From the NCBI GenBank assembly GCA_001632425.1, contig KV425593.1, positions 45,860 through 109,859 of the forward strand: a stretch of 64,000 nt of DNA. Direction: 5' to 3'. This document shows, piece by piece, positions 33,716 through 44,756 of this stretch. How positions within the stretch are numbered: the first letter of the stretch is position 1; each line of letters starts with the position of its first letter. The notes under the pieces were generated by a model. The model saw nothing but the letters and a program-made list of their open reading frames with translations. It was not told the origin of the DNA and did not search any database. A program made the translations under genes and the position numbers. Origin of the DNA: Neolentinus lepideus HHB14362 ss-1 (lineage: Eukaryota > Basidiomycota > Agaricomycetes > Gloeophyllales > Gloeophyllaceae).

Positions 33716-36143
33716 ATGTCTGCAAGTCGCAGGCTCGAGCCGAATCGGAGAATGTCTGAGGACCCCCTAGAAGCTGCGATTATGCCTCCTGCAAACGAGA
33801 GTATGGACGATCGCGAGCGGAGGCTGCAGGCTGAGGCGCAGGCGAAGAAAGTAAGCGACGGAATAGATGAGATGCTCAGACGGGAAGAGAAGGAACGGTC
33901 GAAAAAGAGGCAAATCAAGGTCCTCTTGCTGGGCCAGAGCGAGAGTGGAAAGAGCACGACTCTCAAGCGTGAGTACTCCCTTATATCCCGTTCACCCAGG
34001 AGGCATCAGCCCTGGCAGTACGAACCACGGAAAGGCAGTGTTCATCGTTGAAATTTAGTTGAGCACTGGCTCTTTGTACCGGAGTCTCCGGGAGTACGCT
34101 ATGTTTGTTTATCACCCCTGCAGCAGTCTGCAGGGATAGATTTCATGTGTTGATACATCCCTGCACTTATCCTGCGGCAGTAGCAGCGCGCGGGAAGGCA
34201 GTGTCCTCATAGCCGGGATTTGGCTGGGCGCTATCTTTCCGCGCGACTGCGAGACCTATTCTTACAGCACCCGTGAGGTTTGCTTCAGGGCCAGATTGAT
34301 TACAGTCCGATACTTTGATTTATCCCTGGACCGCAGCTGAAACCTACTGTTCTTCCAATAGAGTTCCAACTACTGCACACGCCTGCGGCGTTTCGCGCGG
34401 AACGAATGGCGTGGCGGTCAGTAATCTATCTCAATTTGGTCCGCTCTGTTCGCCGGTGAGTCCTCGTCTCGATTATCCAATGCACCGACTTTATATATCA
34501 CCGGCCTAGAATACTTGAAGCCATCTCCCCAGACCCTGACATAAATGGCTCGAATGATGATCTTCCCGACGAGGGCGACTCTGTAGCTTCTATTATCATC
34601 TCAGCCAAGGGAAACCACCGAAGCTATGTCGTCCCCGATTATGAGCGGTACTCATCACGTCTTGCGCCGTTACTGCGATTGGAGGAGCGGCTGTCGCAAC
34701 AACTATCATCGCCAGAGGAGGAGGAGCCTATTCGTTTGCACCCAGACGCGACGAGCAGCGCTTACGCTTCGTCCGTGAGCCTCGCGCCTGTCTCCCCTTC
34801 ATCGTCGAATAGTTCGGGACCATCATCAGCTGGACCAATCTCTGCGCCGCAGCTAAAGAGTCAAGCGTCGGAGGTGTCCGTGCACACCCACAGTAATTGG
34901 AAGAAGATGTTCTCGTTCGGCGGGAAGCCAAAGAGCGTCGATACGAACGAGCTCGTCGGGTGGTGGGAGGATCCCGACGATCCTTGCCATGTGATGTACT
35001 CCTGTGCGCAGGCTATGACGGAGCTGTGGCGGGATCGAACGATCCGGTGGGTGCTGGAGCAGAAACGAATACGGCTGGAGGAGAGTAGCGGCTTGTAAGT
35101 TATTATAGCGTCCGCAAGGCAGCTACCAAATTCCTGAGATATTGATAATATCTTTTGCAGTTATCTGGATGAGATTGAGCGAATAACGGCAAAGAAATAT
35201 ATCCCGACTGACGGTGCGTTATCTCCACGTTTCTGCATCTACCATTAATTGATTCGAAAACGGTATGATTCAGAGGACGTCCTGAAAGCGCGGCTAAAAA
35301 CGCTGGGAGTGACTGAGCATACGTTTACGCTCTCGCACGGTATGATCCGCGGCGTCGAGTGGAAGATCTACGACGTCGGCGGGGCGCGGAGCCAGCGACA
35401 GGCGTGGGCGCCGTACTTTGAGGACGTCAATGCGATTATATTCTTGGCGCCGATAAGCGCGTTTGACCAACAACTGGCAGAGGTGTGTGGCATGGGGTCG
35501 GTAGGCTGTTGGACAGCAGTGTTCATGTGTTGTTATACAGGACCCGCGGGTCAATCGGCTGGAAGATTCGCTATTGCTGTGGAAAATGGTCGTTTCGAAC
35601 AAGTTGCTCGCGAACGTGAATATTGTTTTGTTCCTGAATAAGTGCGATCTGCTTCGGGTGCGTCTTCGTCATCCAGGTGGAATATGTCTGTCCGTTCGTT
35701 GATGGTAAATGTGCAGGCGAAACTGGAGAGTGGGGTGCGGTTAAATCATCATCTGTATTCGTACGGCGACAAGCCAAACGACTACGAGTCTGTCAAGAAA
35801 TGTGAGTGCTATCGAGACAATCGGATTCCAGCGGCTGGAACTCGTTCATAGTTTTCTACAACAAATTTGGGTTCATTCATCAACAACATACTCCCAACAA
35901 AGACAGGGAGCTGTATGGTGCGTATGATCCCATCCTGAGATCTTGAATTACTCTCTTGGTTTGCTAAACTCTCTCCTGTCAGTACATTTCACGTCCGTTA
36001 CTGACACACGAAGGACGCAAGTGATAATCAATAATGGTGAGCTCTTGACGTTGGCATCGTGTTTATACTCCGAATTGACCTGACATTCGACAGTTCGGGA
36101 CATCGTCCTGAAAGCCAACCTTAAGGACATCCAATTGATCTAA
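33716..36143 (+). CDS. Non-canonical G-protein alpha subunit with Ser-rich insertion
   Basis: Heterotrimeric G-protein alpha-type GTPase. The start at 33716 (MSASRRLEPNRRMSED) lacks the Gly2 needed for N-myristoylation. P-loop GQSESGKST (about 33932) continues over a 393-nt intron into QFQLLHTPAAFRAERMAW. The helical domain carries an insertion of roughly 120-150 residues rich in Ser (VSLAPVSPSSSNSSG) plus WKKMFSFGGK. Switch I keeps KARLKTLG, with the arginine finger and Thr. Switch II is IYDVGGARSQRQAW, where canonical proteins have DVGGQR, so the catalytic glutamine is Ala (codon 35384-35386). G4 is FLNKCDLL. The tail is VHFTSVTDTRR then VRDIVLKANLKDIQLI, lacking the C-terminal cysteine of Gi types. 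Overall about 500 residues against the usual 350. Probably a lineage-expanded Agaricomycete G-alpha with slow GTP hydrolysis (inference). Confidence 0.92.
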
Positions 36144-37999
36144 TTTTCCTTATGCAACGTGCGACGTTTGGTGCATTGCTCCCGGTACACTTCAATTAAC
36201 TAACGGCATCCCTGATATAGCTGGTTTGCCCTCACCCTATATATCCGACCCCATGATTCCCCTTTGTTCGCCTCTACCGTAATACCCTGTGTCCTGCCTT
36301 CATCGACGGAGCGGGACCAATCTTAATCAATTCAGACGCAGGGGCAATCCGCTTCATCTATCCGGCTCCATGCGCCGCTTTCAATGCCCTCAAGTCCCTC
36401 CGCTCCTCCTCGGATTTCAGTAATACCGTACTACGCTCTCGTCGCTCGTCGTCTGGAAGCAGCCGCCCAAGTCGCTTTGTATCTTACCCCCACTGTTCTT
36501 TCTATGCTTTCTTCTTTGTAATGCTTTGTACTCGCATTCGCTGTGCTCGAACTCGAACTTGTGTGTATTTTTCTTCGTATCGAGCTTTGAGTGGGGTGGT
36601 AATAGGGTCGGGTTGAGGTTGCTCTTTCTTCGCTTATTTCTGTGCTTGCTGGTGGAGGTAGTGTAGATATGAAATAAATTGTATTGTATACTCTTCCTCC
36701 TATCGGACTATAAAGAAAAGTTCCGATGTTTAGCGGCGTACACTTGCGCTAGCCTGTTGTGGTTCAGCTGTGCCGTATAGGTGGGGTTCCGGATTAGGCA
36801 ATTACTGTGGTTTGCCGGAAGCCGTCACAAGTTCGGTCCGGTTCACGGGCCTGCGTCCGAATGCTTCGTCTTCCAGACTCTTCCTGCTTTTGTAGAGACG
36901 ATGAGGGGAATAATTCTGACAATGGGAGTGTGCAGAACAGGATACCGTCTCTGCGGGACGTATTTGCTGACTTCGCTGATCTCGAAATAAGACTAGTACT
37001 CGATAGACGCGCAGCTATCTACTCCGGATTAGGAGTAGCATCGATGAAGCTCGGGTTCTATTCTATTTGACTGTTTCGGGCAAGCTTTAGTCTCTGTGGA
37101 TGCGGTGAATAAGGGGCGCAACCTTGGAACGAGTACTTATACCATCATGACTTCAAACTTGAAGCTAAGGGTATTCAAACAGTTACGGAGTTTCATACAG
37201 ATCACTCACATTGACATCGCTTCTCTTTGATCAGCGGTGCAGAACTTGATCAGGCCAAACTTTACCTGAAGCCTGACTATGACTAGTAACTAGTAGTCAT
37301 CCAGGAAGCGCCGGAGTCAATTGCTGCAAATGGAGTCGTCAGCATCCAGTCCCTCCGTCAACTTCGAGCTCTTAGACGCTTGACGCATATACATGGCGCT
37401 AGATTCCGGACTAATAGAGAAAAATATGCCCGGGTCCGTTATTTCGTTGTCCTTGGGACAGTCTTCGGAGATGATTCTTCCACAGACATCCAAGCATCCA
37501 CAGCTAAAGTCGCTGCCCTTCAAGACGTAAATTCCTGTCCCAGAAGTTGTAGCGTATTACCTGATATATCCTGCCTGCCCCGCCTTCACAAGTCTCACCG
37601 TCAACTCGATGGTCTGAGCGTCAATATGAATCTGGCTGGGCTGCATGGTTCTTGGGTTGTACAAGTTTCAGCACTGATCGGCAGATTGTTGAGGAACATG
37701 AACTGCGATCTGAATACTTATCCATCAGCTGCGTGTGTTGGCTGAGAGTTCAATCGCTCCGCTGGTACGAGGTGTTGGAGGTGAAAACAACGTCCAGCTA
37801 AATAGGATGGATGTCAAAGGCTCTGAAATCTTAATACTGCAGCGGAATTATGGGGATATTTCACCCCTAGTACACGCAAGAATTCAATACTCGTAATCCG
37901 TCTAAGACATACGTAATACAATCTACACAAAGTGCACGTCTAGCACCGTTCTACTTTTAATTATTCGTTGTTAGTGCCTAGTCTCCCCGCTCAACCACA
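36144..37999. other. Intergenic, nothing recognised
   Basis: The 3' flank of the G-alpha gene and of the IMPase-family gene. CT-rich and T-rich stretches near 36230-36700 look like transcribed flank. I see no gene or repeat. Confidence 0.5.
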
Positions 38000-39365
38000 C
38001 TACAGCGGGTCCACCTCCGTAACCGTTTCATAAAACTCCTTCACGAGCCTCTTTTGCGCGTCCTTGCCGCTCTCCGTCTACAAAACCACACATCAGCTTC
38101 GCATTCACATTCTGGAGTGGAACAGCGCAACATACCTTAGTGTCGCCTATCGCGCGGATGACGATGTATTTTCGGCCGGTGAGGATGGCCTCCGCGACGT
38201 CGCCGTCGTGTTTGCAGTGCGAGTCGCCGGAGACGAGGCAGCCGGCTTCTTGTGCGATGACAGTGCCGGCCTGACAATAAAGAGGGAGAGATTAAATTTG
38301 AATGGGACAGGTAGGGAAGAGGGGACGACGTACACAGATGTCCCATGGCCTTGAGGACGTGCGTTAGCGCACTCCGAATTTAGGGAGACAAATACTTTGG
38401 TACGCACCAGCAGCCAATTTCCCTGCCACCCAGCATAAATCTCCGAATCCAAAGCAGTTATGATTATCCAAGTCAACTCACCAATACATATCTAGCCCGC
38501 CCTGCGCGACCATGGCGAAGTTCAGCGCCGCACTACCCATGCTCCGCAGCGAGTGCGCCATGCGTCCACCGTGCACTGCGGGTCCCTTGCTCCCGCTCGG
38601 GTCGCCAGCCAGCTTGAGGAAGCTGCCACTCTTGGCTTCTAGGATCGGCGCGGTGCGGTCGGAGCCCCACTCGACGGCGAGGAGGGCCTGGGAGAGGGAG
38701 GGCAGGGGGCGCGGGGAGGAGAGGGGGAGCTTTTGCGGCCCGGCGGAGGTGTGGAGGTGCGAGCCCTGGCCGCGGATGCCGGTATACTGTCAACGGAGTT
38801 AGATGGTAGGGAGAAGGAGAGGGAGGAGGAGGCGCGCACTAGGTGGTCGAGGAAGGGATTGTAGATGACGCCGAGGGCGGGGCGGCGGTGGTAGATGAGC
38901 CCAATGGAGATGCAGACGAAGGGGAAGCCGTGGACGAAGTTGGTCGTGCCGTCTGCGGGGAGGGTGAGATTATGGGGGAGGAATAGCATCTGGACATACC
39001 GATCGGGTCGACGCAGAACGTGGGGTCGTCGGTCAGTTCATTCTCGCCCGCAACGTACGACTCCTCTCCGATACTAGATTCCCGTCAAGGCCACTTCTTC
39101 TCACAAACGTGTTGACAGGGACTCACAACTGGAAATTGGGATACATCAGCGCGATCTCCTTCTTCACGAGCTCTTCGACTTTGACATCGTATTCGGTGAC
39201 GAGGTCGACGGAGTTCTTTTTCTCACCGACGTCCTTCGCGGAGGGTGCGTGGATGGCCTTCGATCCTTCGAGGATCAGCGAGCCCGCTTTGCGCGCCAGG
39301 GAGATGGTGAACCCAAGGATGTCTCGTAGGTCCGATGGTGTTACGACTGGGGTTTCGGTCGCCAT
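38000..39365 (-). CDS. Inositol monophosphatase-family phosphatase
   Basis: Mg2+-dependent, Li+-sensitive phosphomonoesterase of the IMPase family; expected to convert myo-inositol phosphate to inositol in the cytosol. The start at 39365 reads [15 protein letters not shown], followed by [27 protein letters not shown], the metal-site motif [104 protein letters not shown] and a terminal [12 protein letters not shown] (stop 38000). All metal ligands (the Glu of GEES, the DPIDG Asps, the Asp of PWD) are present. The PWD segment is assembled from two microexons of 15 nt (38408-38422) and 16 nt (38334-38349). Length is about 310 residues, normal. Confidence 0.95.
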
Positions 39366-40347
39366 TGTTTATAATTCTTGTTCGAAACTCGTTAGTGCAG
39401 TCAATGCTTTCGGAAATGATTGACGGCGCGGAATGGTAAGGGAAAGACACACCTTCAGGTATATGAGTATGTGGTGGGAGTAAGGCGAGTATGCTTAGAA
39501 GCTATAAACTTTATAGAGACGAATGTGCGTTCCGCCAGAAGAAACGAATGTGCGCTCCGCCAGAGGATACGATTAATGGAGCCTGGGGCGTACCCGCTCG
39601 GACATCATCTCCGGTCCTCTTTCGGATACCATCGGTCTCAATGGACTAGTAAAACACAGACTTCAGGACCTTCCGGAGACCATGGGGACGCGGCTTGTCG
39701 GCAAGATCATCGCTACCTCATCGTCAGAAGGTGTCACCAATCGAGATTTAATCACGATTCTTACGCCAAGAGCAAGGGATCGTCACGGCGGCTGTGCTGT
39801 TCAACCTTCAGCCACATTGTGGCTTTGTGGCTGCGCCTTTCGATTCTCGCGAAGACTTCGCTGCCACACCTAGATTCTTTAATATTCTTCCATAACCATC
39901 CATTATGATCTGTCAAGCGCTACAGAAATCACAGGTCTGATGAAGAAACATAAATAGATGCGTTATTGATCTACACTAGTGCAATGATCGCAGTGAGGGC
40001 AGACTATAGCACAGAAAAGCAGGAAAATCTCTAGAGTCAGCACCATAACTGCAGTCTATCTTGGCGACATTTCTGTCCCTACGGGTGATCATCCCTCACT
40101 AACCCAGTTTTACTACCTTATTTACGGAAGATCGAAGCACAAGTAAAAATACCACGCGGACAAGGAGAGCCGCTCAGCAGGCCATGACCTCTCTGCCCTA
40201 GACGATACGTTCTCGTGATCCATAGTAGATATGTGGCCATCGTGAACGTCCCCGTATAAGGAGCCATCGCAGGATGTAAGTCGAGTTCTACGACTGCTGC
40301 CTCAGATCTAGTAGTATCTTAGCAGGCTTCACACCATACCTGCCCAG
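39366..40347. other. Intergenic, divergent promoters
   Basis: Between the divergent starts of the IMPase-family gene and sugar transporter copy 3. No gene recognised. Near 39520-39570 a roughly 25-bp segment (GAATGTGCGTTCCGCCAGA, then GAATGTGCGCTCCGCCAGA) is present twice in tandem. Confidence 0.5.
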
Positions 40348-42497
40348 ATGACAACCCTGATACGAAACGGCAAGGTCATCCTACTTGCGGTGTTCATTGC
40401 ATTCGGTACGTTGGTAGTACCTTCGCCACACTGGCCGAGTACTTGAGCATGCCAGCACAGGCGGGTTCCTCTTCGGCTATGACATGGGCGTCATATCTGT
40501 ACGTGGATAGTCTCCTTCGGGTGTATACGCTTTTCGGGTGACCTGTATATTCAGGGATGTTTGATAATGCCTGACTTCATCGAGCGCTTCGGCGAAGGAC
40601 CACCCGGGTCCAAGATCCTCACCAGCTCGCGCCAATCCATAATCACATCCGTCATCTCAGCCGGGTGCGCTCTCTCCCCCCGCTTGTCTCTTACAATATC
40701 TTACCCCTTCACCTCATATTCACGGCTCCGACCGTACCAGCACATTCATCGGCTCCCTCTCCCAATCCCTCACCTCCGACCGCCTAGGTCGCCGTCCCTC
40801 CCTTCTCCTCTGGTCAGCAATCTTCACAGTCGGCATCGCCATCCAAACCTCTACCGACACCTCCCTCGCCCAGCTCACAATCGGCCGCTTCGTTGCTGGC
40901 CTGGGCGTGGGCGCTTTGAGCGCGATCGTGCCGCTATACAACGGCGAGACGGTGCCGAAGAGGCTGCGGGGCGCGATGCTGGTGGTGTACCAATTGCAGA
41001 TCAACGTCGGGTGCGTCAGGTCCCTCTATATTACAGAAACTCGCTCGAATTTCCCTGTAACCAATATGCCTTAGATTTCTAGCGAGCTACGTGATCGAAC
41101 AAGGGACACATACCATCCCAGGCTCTGCATCCTGGCGGATCCCCGTCGGCCTCCAGATGCTCTGGGGCCTCACCCTCCTCTCCGGCATGTTCTTCCTCCC
41201 CGAGTCTCCTCGCCACCTCCTCTACACCTCCCATCCGGCCCTAGCGCGCAGGGTCATCGCCCAGATGAACGGAGTACCAGTGGAGGACCCGCTGGTACAC
41301 GGAATCGTGGACGAGCTGGAGTACGGGCTGAAGATGGAGAACCAGGGCGGGCGGGCCGGGTGGAAAGAGTGTTTCAGCCCAAACGCAAGGATGTGGTATA
41401 GGACGCTGAACGGGATGATGCTGCAGGGCCTGCAGCAGATCAACGGGCAGAACTTTTACTGTGGGTGTCTTCTCGAAGCCGGCGTTGCGCTGATCTCGAC
41501 GAGCGCTGCAGATTACTATGGTGACACGTTCTTCCAGAGCGCTGGAACCCCGTGGGCATCTCTTGCAGACAGGCTCAGCATCGTGCTGTACTGACTCACC
41601 CGGTGTTGCAGCCTCTCGCCCTACTCGATCCAAACAATCCTCGGCGCGGTCTCCGTCGCAGGCACCGTACCCTCCCTCGTCCTAATCGAGACCCTCGGGC
41701 GTCGGAACGTACGTCTCTCCCCCTACCTTCCCTCCCATCGCCACTCAAGCTCACTAAACCCCCTCAGCTCCTCCTCATCGGCGCGGCCCTCCAAGCGGCC
41801 TTCGCCCTCATCGCCGGCCTCGTCGGGCACTTCACCCTAGCGCCCATTGGCACCCCCTCCGCACGCCTCACGCCCAGGAACAAGTCCGGCGGGGGCGTGC
41901 TCATCGCGTTCGCGGTCCTGCAGGTCTTCGCGTACTCCGTGAGCTGGGGTCCGGCGCCGTGGGTGTATGTCGGCGAAAGCTTCCCGCTCAGAGCGAGGAG
42001 TAAGTGTATTGCGCTGGCTACTGCGACGAGTGAGGTTCCTCCCTCCCTCTTCCTAATTGCCGGGGAGCTCACGGGTGGGGGTAGATTGGATATGGAACTT
42101 CCTGGGCTCGTTCTTCTCGCCGCGCATAGCAGCACATATCGGACCGCTTATATTGCTGATATTTTGTGGGATCCTGGTGTTTGCGTTTGGGTATGTGTAC
42201 CTGTTTATACCGGAGACGAAGGGGTTGAGACTGGAGGAGGTGCGTCGTGGCCACACTATTATACTTTCGCCCTTTCATCCATCGGGATTTGGATAGATTG
42301 ATGAAATGTACCGGACGGGAGTGAAGCCTTGGAAGTCGTACAATTGGCGCCCTCGGTTATTTGAGAAGGCGGAAGCAACGGATGGGCAGGGCCCTGCGCA
42401 GAAGGACGTTTCTGAGGAGGACACGGGATCAGGGCTAGAGGAAAAGAAAGTAGATATTAGTGCGCAGGATGGGCAGGATACACACGCCATTTTGTGA
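40348..42497 (+). CDS. MFS monosaccharide transporter, copy 3
   Basis: Third member of the permease family in the window. It starts MTTLIRNGKVILLAVF, then GFLFGYDMGVIS, GCLIMPDFIERFGEG, DRLGRRPSLLLWS, GRFVAGLGVGALSAIVPL, WRIPVGLQMLWG, FLPESPRHLLY, LQQINGQNFY, LSPYSIQTILGAVS, WGPAPWVYVGESFPL, a final membrane region with SPRIAAHIGPLILLI, and PETKGLRLEE|IDEMYRTGVKPWKSY. The tail is long and acidic (DTGSGLEEKKVD) and ends DTHAIL at 42497. The third position is strongly GC-biased compared with copy 2. Intron positions match the other copies. Plasma-membrane sugar:proton symport is expected; the substrate is unknown. Confidence 0.94.
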
Positions 42498-43072
42498 GTA
42501 TCTTCTCAAGCTAGGTTAGAAAGCTTGTGTACGTGTGCACGAATACAAACGCGATGCGAACATAAACATTTGATGGTGCAAGCCAAGACAAGAAATGACC
42601 AGGATGTTCGTGAGCTTCACGCGTACAGGCGAAGTGGTCACTGTCCGCAGCCTCATTCACAAGCCCAAGAACATTTATATTAGCATTGCAGCAGATGTAT
42701 ACAAGGCGTACTATAGTCATGCGACCCAGAGCTAGACATTATAATACAACTCCTCAACAGGTCCGAGAGTCAAGTAGGATATGTTCCAGGTTTTGTCGAC
42801 ATACCGTGTCCTAGAGCATGGCGAGCACGATACTTCCTATACTGGAGACGCTCTCGAGAGAACAGAGACCCAGAGGTCACTGGCACTGTCACCGACGGTC
42901 GAGCGCGCTAGCGTCGAGCAGCGTGGCATGTCTCCCTTGGTTGAAGGGGCAAAAGAGAAATTTTGGGCCTTATATATTGCAGAGGATGTATTATGTAAGA
43001 TGATCCCACGTCTGTTTGGACTCTGCAAATTCGGAACATTATTTCTCTCCAGTTGCGGCTCGGCCTCTCCGT
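42498..43072. other. Intergenic region
   Basis: About 570 bp between transporter copy 3 and the uS15m gene. No gene, RNA or repeat recognised. Confidence 0.5.
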
Positions 43073-44057
43073 ATGTTACGGTGCTACTTCGCGCAATGTG
43101 AGTTGCAATTTGTTCTAGATGGCCTCACATAAGTGATAATATGCTGTGTAGCCTCAAGGGCCGTAGCCTCTTCGAGCAAATGCGTGGCGTCCGGCCTGCA
43201 CACATCGGCGGTCCGCAAAGCTAGCGAACAGCGCGAGCGTAGCGCACGAGCTTCTAAGAAGGCCAACTTGGAGAAACGCGCAGAGCGAGAGCGCATTGCG
43301 GAGGCGAATCGTCCGCACGTCGTACTGGGTACCCGTCCTGGCGAGGAGAGCAAATGGGCGAACTGCGATCTTGCAAAGCTTCTCATAACTGAGGAAAAGC
43401 TCCTGTCCGCGCCCAAGGCTGTAGCGGCTCCCGGCGCGTTTGGCGAGGTACAGCTCCCGCCAATGTTCCAGTTCGGCGTCCGGGAGACCGACACGAAAGT
43501 ACTGTTCGAGCAGTTGCCTGCGCTGTCTGTGGAGGCTGTCCTTTATGCCAGAGAGAGGAGGCGCGAAAATAAGCAGCAGGGCAAGTCGCACGGGGTTGCC
43601 GACCCGGACCATATGAAGAACGACTATGATACTGAAGTCGCTGTCGAGACACTCAAAACGGAGCAGCTGGGGAGGTTGATGGATTTGCGGAATGCGAACG
43701 CGGCAGGGCTTGCGTTTGAGAACAGGAAAAGGGTGGTAGAGGCGTTCTCGGAACCTTCAAAACCGGGTGATTCGGGCAGGCCTGAGGTTCAAGGTACGGT
43801 GACTGTATTCTCATCCGTTTCTCTTGCATCATGCATTTCTTGCAGCCGCCATCCTGACAATGAAGATACGGAATTTGTGGTCGCATCTGACGAGGTATAA
43901 ACGGGATGTTGGCAACCGAAGGGCACTTCGCAAGCTCGTTCACCAGAGAGCGAAGATCCTCAAGTACCTGAAGCGCCTGGATCTGGACAGGTACAACGCC
44001 GTACTACCACGTCTTGCCTTGGAACCCGAATCTGTCGAGGGAGAGTTGGTGGTATAA
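43073..44057 (+). CDS. Mitochondrial small-subunit ribosomal protein uS15m
   Basis: Mitoribosome component binding the 15S/16S-type rRNA. Exon 1 encodes MLRCYFAQ, joined to SSRAVASSSKCVASG and LHTSAVRKASEQ, a positively charged Ser/Arg-rich mitochondrial presequence with a typical LHTSA processing area. A long N-terminal extension with RPHVVLGTRPGEES, MFQFGVRETDTKVLFEQLP and LMDLRNANAAGLAFENRKR precedes an intron, then the core uS15 domain: AAILTMKIRNLWSHL and DVGNRRALRKLVHQRAKIL, ending EGELVV at 44057. The NRR-LRKLV-QRAKIL block is the uS15 signature. Total about 300 residues; fungal mitochondrial forms are longer than bacterial S15 for this reason. Confidence 0.93.
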
Positions 44058-44756
44058 GGGACTATCCTTTCTACCTGACCTTGAGCGATCAATCAGAGCG
44101 GATGGGCTTGCATTGTAGAGGGTTTAATGAATAGGTATAGAATTGCTGTAATTTTCCCGCCATCTCTGCCCAACCTCTCACTGTCACTATTGACACATCC
44201 AAACATCGCAAATCCATCGGTCCGGATAAGCCAAATTGTACTATTGTACGTATCTTGCGGTGCGTTGCATGTGTCCCGTACACTCTAGATTGTGGCTGCT
44301 CACGGGGCATGTTGACACCTACCGGCTAAGAAGGCATGTTCTGAAGAGAGGGCAGATGGGTATATAGGATAAGCGTCGGTGGATCCCTTCGTACTGTGCC
44401 AGAACTTTATGGACGTTGTTGCGCGGACGACAAACAAGACTACAGCCTCGGCACTAGACTTGACGGTGTAGGTTTGGATGTCTGTGCCGCTCAGAGAAGG
44501 GGCAGGATACATGTTCAGCCCCGTAATCAAGACCAGGTCGTCTTCGAAGATAACTTTGAGGACAACGAAGGACTAGAGACCTGGAAGTAAGAAGCTATCC
44601 GACTACGCTGACCGTCTGCACCGGTCAGTACTAGATTTCGCGTGACGTGTATACTGCGAGCTGGGAGCACAATAGGTCCTACAAAACCTTGAGTACAACA
44701 GGCCGTTTAGGTGTCCATGCTAAAGTACAATGTTACGAAGCGAAGCATCTTATGTT
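44058..44756. other. Intergenic region
   Basis: Between convergent uS15m and the first F-box gene. No recognisable feature. Confidence 0.5.
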
